In this document: positions 7,320-13,194 of the stretch, in pieces
How positions within the stretch are numbered: position 1 is the stretch's first letter
How the letters are laid out: the number at the start of each line of letters is the position of its first letter
Assembly (NCBI GenBank): GCA_047638695.1
Contig: JBLINY010000119.1
Span: 1 to 13,349 of the forward strand
Source: JAHECQ01 sp047638695
GTDB lineage: Bacteria > Actinomycetota > Acidimicrobiia > Acidimicrobiales > SZUA-35
DNA: 13,349 nucleotides
Direction: 5' to 3'
Made by a program: the position numbers and the translations under genes
Notes under the pieces: model-generated
What the model was told of the DNA's origin: nothing
Databases searched by the model: none
What the model saw: the letters and a program-made list of their open reading frames with translations, nothing else

Positions 7320-7362
7320 GCGATCCTCGACCTTGGATTCAGGTCAGGTCTGGCGCTGGGAG
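7307..7362 (-). promoter_or_regulatory. Candidate antiterminator: upstream ORF end pairs with the terminator 5' arm
   Basis: Minus-strand RNA CUCCCAGCG (7362 to 7354), inside codons 64-67 of the 69-codon upstream ORF, is perfectly complementary over 9 bp to CGCUGGGAG in the terminator 5' arm (7307-7319). It is the same sequence as part of the terminator 3' arm, so the two hairpins exclude each other. A ribosome at the ORF stop (7346-7344) would cover the segment and favour termination. A ribosome stalled further upstream would leave it free and favour read-through into whiB7. Confidence 0.75.
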
Positions 7363-7553
7363 TAGTCGTGCTTGCAGAACGACATCGGGTTGCCAATGGT
7401 CTTCTGCTCATAGAGCCAAGTCGCAAAGGTGGTTGCGTCGACTCGATGGCCTGCGGTCGCGTGGAGGTCGCGGGCATGGAGTTCGCGTGCGGCCGTGCGC
7501 GTCCGGTCGGTTGCCGTCGGAGCGGAGCCGGTGGTGTGCGTCATTGTCAGCAT
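7344..7553 (-). CDS. Upstream ORF in the whiB7 leader (69 residues)
   Basis: A small ORF of 69 codons that starts at ATG 7553 with an excellent Shine-Dalgarno, AAGGAG (7567-7562), at 8-nt spacing. It is the best ribosome site in the window. A second in-frame ATG lies three codons later. The peptide is hydrophilic, without signal or membrane segment, and rich in Thr (14 of 69), Arg and His; the C-terminus has one Trp, one Cys and ends SQRQT. It matches no protein family I recognise. Its stop is 24 nt before the strong terminator and its last codons can form an antiterminator. The likely role is therefore to report ribosome progress in the whiB7 leader; a separate function of the peptide cannot be excluded. 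Confidence 0.8.
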   Translation of the reverse strand: MLTMTHTTGSAPTATDRTRTAARELHARDLHATAGHRVDATTFATWLYEQKTIGNPMSFCKHDYSQRQT

Positions 7554-7581
7554 TGTGCGAACTCCTTCCAGGTTCCTCAGG

Positions 7582-7603
7582 CCGGTCGAATTCAATCGAC
7601 CGG
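7582..7603 (-). repeat. Inverted repeat in the whiB7 leader, 5' of the upstream ORF
   Basis: CCGGTCGA (7582-7589) and TCGACCGG (7596-7603) form a perfect 8-bp stem with a 6-nt loop. In the minus-strand transcript the hairpin would end 14 nt before the AAGGAG of the upstream ORF. No U-tract follows. It may be a leader stem or a DNA operator. Confidence 0.5.
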
Positions 7604-7620
7604 GTTCGTCGTGCGCTAAG

Positions 7621-7660
7621 AGCGAACACCTCATTGGAAGAACTGTCAACCGAATTAAAT
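7621..7660 (-). promoter_or_regulatory. Candidate whiB7 leader promoter with AT-rich patch by the -35 box
   Basis: The minus strand reads ATTTAATT (7660 to 7653), CGG, then a perfect TTGACA (7649 to 7644). At 17-bp spacing the -10 would be TTCGCT (7626 to 7621), a poor match. WhiB7-activated promoters are known to carry an AT-rich stretch just upstream of -35 that the AT-hook contacts, so an activator-dependent, autoregulated promoter fits. Transcription starting near 7614 would give a leader of about 410 nt. The patch overlaps the start of the divergent thioesterase gene. Confidence 0.55.
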
Positions 7661-8507
7661 GGCAAAGCTCGGGCGGTACCGTCGCTGGGTGACAGAAACC
7701 GGCGAACAGGTACCCGAATCGTTAGCCGGTCGACTACCGGGTGGTCGCCTGTTCAAAGGCATCCGCAAGGTTCGGCTCGGGGACGTGGGTCCGTCGGGGA
7801 ACCTGCGGCTCGATGCCCTTACCCGATACACCCAGGACGTTTCTAACGACGACACAACTGATGCCAAGTTGGATGACAACATGGCGTGGGTCGTCCGGCG
7901 CACGACCATCGATCTCATCCGTCCGGCCGTTTTTGGTGAGAACCTTGAATTTACGACGTTCTGTAGTGGCCTTGGTCGTCGCTGGGCTGAGCGTCGTCTT
8001 GAGGTAGTTGGGGAGGCGGGTGGACACTATGAAGTGGCGACGTTGTGGATTTATCTGGACGAGGCCACCGGTCGTCCGAAACAACTGACCCCGCAGTTTC
8101 TTGAGATCTACGCCGAAGCGGCCGGCGACCGAGCGGTGACCGCTCGCCTCTCGCATGACTCGTTGCCGGAAACAGTCGATGCCAACGAGCCTTGGCCGCT
8201 TCGCACCGTCGATTTCGACCTCTTTAATCACATGAACAATGCGGCCTACTGGGCGGCTATGGAGGAACTCGGATTAGACGGCAGTGATATCGGACGGCGC
8301 CTTGTGGTTGAGTACCGCAACGGCATTGGTGATGGGTCGCGGGTAGAGCTAGCCGTTCGTCGTCGTGGTCAACAAGCCGAGGTCTGGTGGATCAGTGACA
8401 GAGGAACGGCGCAGGAGGCGATTGCCGCTACCGCGACCTCGACTCCGCTTGCCGACAATCCTTACGAAGTGGGGCCCGACGGCGGTACAAAAACAGTTGA
8501 TCGGTAA
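7659..8507 (+). CDS. Acyl-ACP thioesterase family protein (FatA-like double hotdog)
   Basis: Probable thioesterase releasing fatty acids from acyl-ACP. The 282 residues hold two hotdog domains. The first spans about 30-150, with LRLDALTRYTQDVSNDD, RRTTIDLIRPAVFGENLEF and RRWAERRLEV. The second, about 160-270, contains DFDLFNHMNNAAYW. In plant enzymes the second motif is D-x-N-x-H-V-N-N; here D187, H191, N193 and N194 are kept but the catalytic-Asn position is F189, with Asn one residue later (N190). Activity may differ from the plant type. ATG 7659 has no Shine-Dalgarno and overlaps the AT patch of the divergent whiB7 promoter; GTG 7689 is an alternative. The 3' end overlaps the convergent orn gene by 46 nt. 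Confidence 0.83.
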   Translation: MAKLGRYRRWVTETGEQVPESLAGRLPGGRLFKGIRKVRLGDVGPSGNLRLDALTRYTQDVSNDDTTDAKLDDNMAWVVRRTTIDLIRPAVFGENLEFTTFCSGLGRRWAERRLEVVGEAGGHYEVATLWIYLDEATGRPKQLTPQFLEIYAEAAGDRAVTARLSHDSLPETVDANEPWPLRTVDFDLFNHMNNAAYWAAMEELGLDGSDIGRRLVVEYRNGIGDGSRVELAVRRRGQQAEVWWISDRGTAQEAIAATATSTPLADNPYEVGPDGGTKTVDR

Positions 8508-9010
8508 TGGGCCAGTTCTTTGATGCTCTCTTTGATGTCGTCGAGAGCTCGGTGCGCTGCCGCTTTGCGGGGTGCACCTGAGAGAACGTCGGGGTACCAG
8601 CGGCGACTCAGCTCCTTGATTGTCGAGACATCAACTGAGCGGTAGTGCAGGAAGTGTTCGATGACTGGCAGGTACTCGGCCAGGAAGCGTCGGTCCATGC
8701 CGATTGAGTTCCCGCACAGGGGCACACTCTGCGGCTCGAGGTGCTCTTTTAAGAATGCCAGCGTCTGACTGCCTGCCTCCTCGAGCGAAACCGTAGACGC
8801 CTTGATCTGCTCGAGCAGTCCCGATTTCGTATGCATCTCGACGACGACGGGGTCCATCAGGGCCAGCTCGGATTCGCTGGCGTGGATAATGAGCTCCGGT
8901 CCCTCGGCCACAATCGTGAGATCATCGTCGGTCAGAAGGGTGGCGATTTCGACGATTACGTGTTGCTTTGGATCGAGGCCGGTCATCTCCAGATCCATCC
9001 ATGCGAGCAT
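8462..9010 (-). CDS. orn: Oligoribonuclease
   Basis: DEDDh 3'-5' exoribonuclease that degrades two- to five-nucleotide RNAs, including the linear dinucleotides left by cyclic-di-nucleotide breakdown. The 182 residues show all active-site motifs: MDLEMTGLD (Exo I Asp and Glu), LCGNSIGMDRRFLAEYLP (Exo II Asp) and HRALDDIKESI (Exo III His and Asp). Length is normal, with about eight extra C-terminal residues that create the 46-nt overlap with the thioesterase gene. ATG 9010 begins right at the conserved MLAWMDLEMTG, preceded by GGGTGA; longer starts upstream would add no conserved residues. The start is 38 nt from the divergent dut. Confidence 0.96.
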   Translation of the reverse strand: MLAWMDLEMTGLDPKQHVIVEIATLLTDDDLTIVAEGPELIIHASESELALMDPVVVEMHTKSGLLEQIKASTVSLEEAGSQTLAFLKEHLEPQSVPLCGNSIGMDRRFLAEYLPVIEHFLHYRSVDVSTIKELSRRWYPDVLSGAPRKAAAHRALDDIKESIKELAHYRSTVFVPPSGPTS

Positions 9011-9048
9011 ACGACTCACCCTACAGCCGGTGTAAGTACGCTCTCGCG

Positions 9049-9495
9049 ATGACGTCGGCCCCACTCGAGATTCCCGTCCTTCGACTTGATCCCGACCTGG
9101 CTGTTCCGGAGCGGATTCGCGCTGGTGACGCGGCCGTCGACCTGCCAGCCCGCGAGGACGGGGTCATAAATCCAGGCATGCGCTTGCTGGTTCCGACCGG
9201 TTTCGCCATCGCCGTGCCACTGGGCGCATGTGCTCTCGTCCTGCCGCGATCGGGTCTGGCCTTGAACCACGGAGTCACGGTCATGAACGCTCCCGGTCTG
9301 ATCGACTCCGGCTACCGCGGCGAAATCAAAGTGATCCTGTTGAATCTGGGCGACGAGCCCTTTGTCTTCGAACGGGGGCAGCGCGTCGCTCAGCTGTTGG
9401 CTCTGCCGTTGCCCGGGTTCATGCTTGTGGCCTCTAGCGAGCTTCCGCCCTCGCCCGACGATCGCGGGACGTCCGGGTTCGGAAGCTCAGGCTGA
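9049..9495 (+). CDS. dut: dUTP diphosphatase (trimeric dUTPase)
   Basis: Hydrolyses dUTP to dUMP and pyrophosphate, keeping uracil out of DNA and supplying dUMP for thymidylate. All five motifs are visible in 148 residues: GDAAVDL (I), LPRSGLAL (II), NAPGLIDSGYRGEI with the catalytic Asp (III), ERGQRVAQL (IV) and RGTSGFGSSG, the C-terminal arm that closes over the phosphates (V). Motif V has Ser where Gly is usual. ATG 9049 is placed by homology; no clear Shine-Dalgarno precedes it. The gene is divergent from orn and convergent with the RsbW-like gene, whose stop lies within its last nine bases. Confidence 0.96.
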   Translation: MTSAPLEIPVLRLDPDLAVPERIRAGDAAVDLPAREDGVINPGMRLLVPTGFAIAVPLGACALVLPRSGLALNHGVTVMNAPGLIDSGYRGEIKVILLNLGDEPFVFERGQRVAQLLALPLPGFMLVASSELPPSPDDRGTSGFGSSG

Positions 9496-9837
9496 CGTAA
9501 GGCCGAGTGTCACGCCGACATCGGTGACGTCATAGCCGTCGACCAGAGGCGAGAGCAGCTCGGAGAGCTGGGCCGTGGCGTCAGCGGACAGATGTGCGTC
9601 GTCGTTACCAATGTCGAGTGTGAGCTCGCCTGGCGACCACTGCACGAAGACCACGATTTCGCCCCGCCCGGTCAGAGCACTCACTGCGGCATCAACGGCG
9701 AGGCGGAGGTTCTCGACCCGTTGCACGTCGATCTCCAGGCGAAGGGCGAGGCCAGCGACAGCTACGCGGCCTATGCGGGCGTAGGCAGCCGCCGCCGGAA
9801 AGCGCACGCGCATGGTGTCAGTGGTGCCGTCCTGCAT
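9487..9837 (-). CDS. Small RsbW/anti-sigma-factor-like ATPase-fold protein
   Basis: A 116-residue protein resembling the HATPase_c_2 family (RsbW/SpoIIAB-type anti-sigma kinases). The start MRVRFPAAAAYARIGRVAVAG is followed by a helix VENLRLAVDAAVSAL in the place of the N-box, then strands EIVVFVQW and LTLDIGNDD. The match is partial. The N-box Glu and Asn are replaced by Asp and Ser (compare EAVTNA), and the G-box DxGxG is not preserved, so ATP binding or kinase activity is doubtful. It starts 13 nt after the ligase stop and is probably co-transcribed with it; no sigma factor or anti-anti-sigma gene is in the window. It overlaps the convergent dut by 9 nt. Family is moderately sure, function unknown. 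Confidence 0.65.
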   Translation of the reverse strand: MQDGTTDTMRVRFPAAAAYARIGRVAVAGLALRLEIDVQRVENLRLAVDAAVSALTGRGEIVVFVQWSPGELTLDIGNDDAHLSADATAQLSELLSPLVDGYDVTDVGVTLGLTSA

Positions 9838-9850
9838 AACAGACTGAAGT

Positions 9851-10804
9851 CTACTGCCGGCTCATTGGGGGCAGTTCGCGGATGACATCGGTGGGATCGC
9901 GGTCGATCCTTAGACCACGAAACACGGGGTGCCAGAGATTCTCACCCGACGTCCAGAGTGAGTATTCGACCTCGACGACGTGGTCGGGCAGCACCCAATG
10001 AGGCGGGCCAGACAGCCCACCGATAGGTACGTCGAAGGGGCACTCAGCTGGCTCGAACAACCCGGCGAACCGATCGCGGTCCTCGTCGCGGAGGCCTGAA
10101 CCCACTGAGCCGGCCGGAAGGAGTCGGCCGTCGTCGTAGACACCCACGATGAGAGAGCCGATTGAGCCGGCTAGGCCGCCTGATCCTTCGAGCCAACCAC
10201 CGACCACGAACTCCTGCCGCTTTCGCACCTTCACTTTGATCCAGTCGGGGCTACGTCGACCGGGCCGGTAGGGGCTGTCGAGGCGCTTGGCGACCACGCC
10301 CTCGAGGTCGCGTTGCGTGGCCAGCTCGAGCAATGCTTCGCCCCCGTGATCACTGCCGACGGGTACGCGCCAGGTTGGCCCCTCGTCAACAAGATCGACG
10401 AGAAGCCGCCGACGGTCTCGGTAGGGGAGACCGAGGAGGCTGTTGTCGCCTAGCTCAAGTAGGTCGAAGACAATGAGCACGACCGGATGAGATCGTAGGA
10501 GAGTTGCCGTCGGCCGGGCGACGTGGATTCGATGCTGCAACCGCGCAAACGAAGGGCGTTCGTTCTCGAATGCAACGAGCTCGCCGTCGAGTACAACGTC
10601 GGTGCCGATTGAAGTGGGTAAGTCGGCCAGCTCAGGAAAGTGCGAGGTGACATCGCGTCCGGAACTGGAACGGGCGGTCAATGTGCCATCGGTGATGGCG
10701 ACCTGCAGCCTCATGCCGTCCCACTTGAGCTCAGTGGCCCAGCCTTCGTCCGTTGGCAACGAGCCGATCACGGCCTTCATCGGGGCAATGAAGGGACGAG
10801 GCAT
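9851..10804 (-). CDS. ligC: ATP-dependent DNA ligase (LigC-type)
   Basis: Seals nicks in DNA using ATP; in actinobacteria LigC-type enzymes back up the NAD-dependent LigA, mainly in base excision repair. The 317 residues contain the adenylation domain with motif I ELKWDGMR (K27 is the adenylated Lys), DGELVAF, IVFDLLEL, motif IV EGVVAKR and motif V DWIKVK, then an OB-fold domain from about residue 200 ending WHPVFRGLRIDRDP. The length suits stand-alone LigC; there is no polymerase or nuclease domain as in LigD, and no Ku gene nearby. The ATG has no clear Shine-Dalgarno. It is first in a two-gene unit with the RsbW-like gene. Its upstream region, shared with the divergent desaturase, contains the large inverted repeat. 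Confidence 0.9.
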   Translation of the reverse strand: MPRPFIAPMKAVIGSLPTDEGWATELKWDGMRLQVAITDGTLTARSSSGRDVTSHFPELADLPTSIGTDVVLDGELVAFENERPSFARLQHRIHVARPTATLLRSHPVVLIVFDLLELGDNSLLGLPYRDRRRLLVDLVDEGPTWRVPVGSDHGGEALLELATQRDLEGVVAKRLDSPYRPGRRSPDWIKVKVRKRQEFVVGGWLEGSGGLAGSIGSLIVGVYDDGRLLPAGSVGSGLRDEDRDRFAGLFEPAECPFDVPIGGLSGPPHWVLPDHVVEVEYSLWTSGENLWHPVFRGLRIDRDPTDVIRELPPMSRQ

Positions 10805-10875
10805 GGTTGGACCGTAGGGTTCTTTGGCGGTTGGTGACCCTTTCGAGCAGGCTTTTCAACTTTTTCGCCGCCATA

Positions 10876-10911
10876 GAACGCAGCCTACCTACTGGTAGGT
10901 AGGCTGCGTTC
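10876..10911. promoter_or_regulatory. Perfect 17-bp inverted repeat at the desaturase start (operator or leader hairpin)
   Basis: GAACGCAGCCTACCTAC (10876-10892), spacer TG, and its exact complement (10895-10911) end one base before the desaturase ATG. After one unpaired base on the left, CCAT (10871-10874) and ATGG (10912-10915) continue the symmetry. The core ACCTACTGGTAGGT resembles operators of TetR-family repressors. In mRNA it would be a near-loopless hairpin burying GTAGG, the only ribosome-site-like sequence. No U-tract follows. Its position between divergent genes would allow control of both. Confidence 0.75.
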
Positions 10912-11859
10912 ATGGTGCTTGACTCCGATGTTGCGTTCCTTGCCGAGCTGGAACCGGTTGCTGAAAAGTTGCTCGACCGACACTTCGAGAAAACCAAGGA
11001 GTGGCACCCGCACACCCTGGTGCCCTGGAGTCGGGGTGAAGACTTTGCCGACGACTATGAGTGGTCGCCAGAAGAGGCGAATCTTCCGGAGGAGGTCAGA
11101 AGCGCCCTCTTTGTGAACATCCTCACTGAGGACAACTTGCCGTACTACTTCCGTGACATCGAGCGCATGTTCGGCCGGGATGGCGCGTGGGGCACTTGGG
11201 TGCGTCGCTGGACCGCAGAAGAGGGGCGCCACGCCGTTGCCATCCGTGACTATCTCACCATTACCCGCGCTATCGATCCGGTTGTTCTCGAACGAGCTCG
11301 GATGGTGCAGATGGGCGGCGGTCAGGTGCCTGAGCCACCGAATGCTGCGGCTGGCATGTGTTATGTCGCTTTGCAGGAACTCGCCACTCGGATCTCGCAC
11401 CGCAACACCGGTGCGCTCATCGAAGACCGCGCTGGTTATGACATCATGCGCCAGGTCGCCATTGACGAGAACCACCACTTCCTCTTCTACCGCGACATCG
11501 CTCAGGCTGGCTTCGAAGCCAACCCCTCGCAGATGGTGATTGCTCTCGAGAACGAGGTCGTCAACTTCGCAATGCCAGGTACCGGGATTCCCGATTTCGA
11601 GGCTCATTCCAAGCGTATTGCCAAAGCCGGGATCTACGACATGGTCGCTCACTACGAGCAGATTCTTGAACCCGTCGTGATGCGTTATTGGGGAGTCCCA
11701 CAGCTCACGGGTCTTTCGCCCGAGGCTGAGGCAGCCCAGGAACGGATCGTTGCCTATGTCGAGCGGATCGGGAGAGTGGTGGCCCGCACCACGGCTCGCC
11801 GCGGTTCACGGCCGCCAGAGAGCTCCACGGAAGAAGATTCAGAACTTGTCGCCGACTGA
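10912..11859 (+). CDS. Soluble acyl-ACP desaturase (fatty acid desaturase type 2, DesA-like)
   Basis: Diiron, ferritin-like enzyme that introduces a double bond into acyl-ACP with O2 and electrons from ferredoxin. The 315 residues carry the complete iron-ligand set: E73 (TEDNLPYY), E104 and H107 (EEGRHAVAIRDY), E156 (QELATRISHRNT), E186 and H189 (DENHHFLFYRD). It resembles the DesA proteins of mycobacteria and plant stearoyl-ACP desaturases. The C-terminal 30 residues are polar and probably disordered. ATG 10912 directly follows the large inverted repeat, so translation or transcription is probably under its control. The reductant partner is not in the window; two flavodoxin-fold genes lie downstream on the other strand, but any link is speculative. 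Confidence 0.94.
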   Translation: MVLDSDVAFLAELEPVAEKLLDRHFEKTKEWHPHTLVPWSRGEDFADDYEWSPEEANLPEEVRSALFVNILTEDNLPYYFRDIERMFGRDGAWGTWVRRWTAEEGRHAVAIRDYLTITRAIDPVVLERARMVQMGGGQVPEPPNAAAGMCYVALQELATRISHRNTGALIEDRAGYDIMRQVAIDENHHFLFYRDIAQAGFEANPSQMVIALENEVVNFAMPGTGIPDFEAHSKRIAKAGIYDMVAHYEQILEPVVMRYWGVPQLTGLSPEAEAAQERIVAYVERIGRVVARTTARRGSRPPESSTEEDSELVAD

Positions 11860-11894
11860 AAACTATTGTGCCGAGGATGGGGGTTGCGCCTCGC

Positions 11895-11931
11895 TAGCTG
11901 CAGGACCGTCTAGCTGCAGGACCGTCTAGCT
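11895..11931. repeat. Tandem 16-nt direct repeat (2.3 copies) after the desaturase
   Basis: TAGCTGCAGGACCGTC occurs at 11895-11910 and 11911-11926, followed by TAGCT. It lies in the 66-nt space between the convergent desaturase and flavodoxin-like genes, and the stop codon of the latter (complement of 11926-11928) falls at its edge. No strong hairpin or U-tract is seen. Confidence 0.9.
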
Positions 11932-12549
11932 ACTAAAACGCTCTTCAACCTCTGACAGCCATGCCTCGATGATGGCCGGTTCGGCTCGGTCGATGTTGTA
12001 GATAGCGGTGAGGTGTGTGCGGCAGAGAGGGTGGCAAAGAACCCGCAGGCTGCGGAAGATCACGCGCTGGCCCGAGTTGGCTTGCACCAGGTTCACGAGC
12101 TTGCTCGACCCATGACTGGTCACAATCTCTAGCCGCTTTACGTTCTTGAGCAGCCCTCGAATACGCGTGGCCTCGGGAGGAAGTTCGAAGACAACCCCGT
12201 TGGCCCAGACCCGATCGAACCAGCCCTTGAGCATGGCGGGCTGTCCGCTGAACCAGGTTGGATAGACGAAGACGATCCGATGGGCCCATCGGAGTGCGTC
12301 GAAATGATCAGCCAAATCGGGGCGATCGTCGGGATCGCTCAGATGGTTGATCTTTTCGTGGCGGCTCAGCACGGGGTCGAAAGGCGCCGTGTTGCTGCCG
12401 CCCAGGCCAAGCCCGTCGAGGTCGAGGACTCGTACCGGGGTCCCCGCTCGCTCAAGACCGGCGACGACGCGCTCGCCCGCGGCGCGGATTAGTGAGTCGG
12501 TTCGCGGATGGCAGATCACCACGAGTGTGTTGGTGTGCCTCTGTTTCAC
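11926..12549 (-). CDS. NAD(P)H dehydrogenase (quinone)-like flavodoxin-fold protein, second of pair
   Basis: Probable FMN- or FAD-dependent NAD(P)H:acceptor oxidoreductase of the Flavodoxin_2 family (NQO1/MdaB/KefF relatives). The 207 residues begin with a beta strand and loop LVVICHPRTDSL for the flavin phosphate. They contain the family signature FVYPTWFSGQPAMLKGWFDRV at about 94-114, then the strand RLEIVTSHGSS, a second flavin loop. GTG 12549 is preceded by GAGGG, which overlaps the stop of the upstream paralogue 10 nt away, so the two are co-translated. The electron acceptor is unknown. Confidence 0.85.
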   Translation of the reverse strand: MKQRHTNTLVVICHPRTDSLIRAAGERVVAGLERAGTPVRVLDLDGLGLGGSNTAPFDPVLSRHEKINHLSDPDDRPDLADHFDALRWAHRIVFVYPTWFSGQPAMLKGWFDRVWANGVVFELPPEATRIRGLLKNVKRLEIVTSHGSSKLVNLVQANSGQRVIFRSLRVLCHPLCRTHLTAIYNIDRAEPAIIEAWLSEVEERFSS

Positions 12550-12559
12550 GAGCCGGCCC

Positions 12560-13156
12560 TCACGCTATGGCCTTCAGTTTCCGGGTCACTTCCTCCAAGA
12601 AGTGTTGGCGCTCGATATCGCTGCGACCATCGAGTTGGTCAAGCGAGAGAAAGGTGACCCGGCTGCGCCGATGGCAAACTAGGCGCAGCGTTCGGCCGAG
12701 AATTGTGCGGCCGCCATCGCCGAGCAGACGAACCTGCCAGCGGGGTGCGCCATAGGTAGTGATAGCCGTGATCCTGCGCACGTTGGTGAGTCCGGGCCGG
12801 ACTTTGCGAGTGGTGTCGTCCAGTTTGAAGGCAACCGAGGGTAGAAGTACGCGGTCGAGCCAACCTTTCAGCATGGCGGGGAGCGTGCCCCACCAGGTGG
12901 GGTAGACGAAGAGCAAGGCCTCGGCCCACGCCAGATGTTCGATGTGTTCGGCAACGAGAGGGTCGGGATGTTCGTTGGCGACCTCCTCGTAGCGTCGGTG
13001 CTCGTCGTCGTTCATAGCGGGCTTGAAGCCGAGCGCGTAGAGATCGATCATCCTGGTTTCGGCTCCGCCCGCCTCCAGCCCCGCGATAGCGCTGTCCCGG
13101 AGAGCGGCGCTATAGGAGTCGGGATCGGGGTGAGCATGCACCACAAGCCACCGCAC
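12560..13156 (-). CDS. NAD(P)H dehydrogenase (quinone)-like flavodoxin-fold protein, first of pair
   Basis: A 198-residue paralogue of the downstream gene, same Flavodoxin_2 family. It has LVVHAHPDPDSYSAAL at residues 4-19, the flavin phosphate loop, and FVYPTWWGTLPAMLKGWLDRV at 83-103, followed by RRITAITTYGAP. The two proteins share the PAMLKGW core and the LR-hydrophobic-CH segment near the C-terminus, consistent with a tandem duplication. The start is GTG 13156; an in-frame TAA four codons upstream rules out a longer protein. There is no Shine-Dalgarno, so it may be leaderless. It is divergent from the acidic repeat ORF at the right edge. Confidence 0.87.
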   Translation of the reverse strand: MRWLVVHAHPDPDSYSAALRDSAIAGLEAGGAETRMIDLYALGFKPAMNDDEHRRYEEVANEHPDPLVAEHIEHLAWAEALLFVYPTWWGTLPAMLKGWLDRVLLPSVAFKLDDTTRKVRPGLTNVRRITAITTYGAPRWQVRLLGDGGRTILGRTLRLVCHRRSRVTFLSLDQLDGRSDIERQHFLEEVTRKLKAIA

Positions 13157-13194
13157 GCTGGCACGTTACCGGTCGAAGGGGTGAAACTCGGCAG

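Noticed and set aside
7241..7846. Plus-strand open frames across the whiB7 leader (7241-7846 and 7263-7619)
   Set aside because: They run through the terminator hairpin and antisense to the upstream ORF, lack ribosome sites, and are rich in Arg and Ser.
9011..9048. Shared promoter between orn and dut
   Set aside because: The space is only 38 nt and no pair of -35/-10 boxes is convincing; promoters may lie inside the neighbouring coding ends.
10885..11652. Minus-strand open frame (255 codons) opposite the desaturase
   Set aside because: Shadow of the desaturase, whose complete diiron ligand set fixes the true frame.
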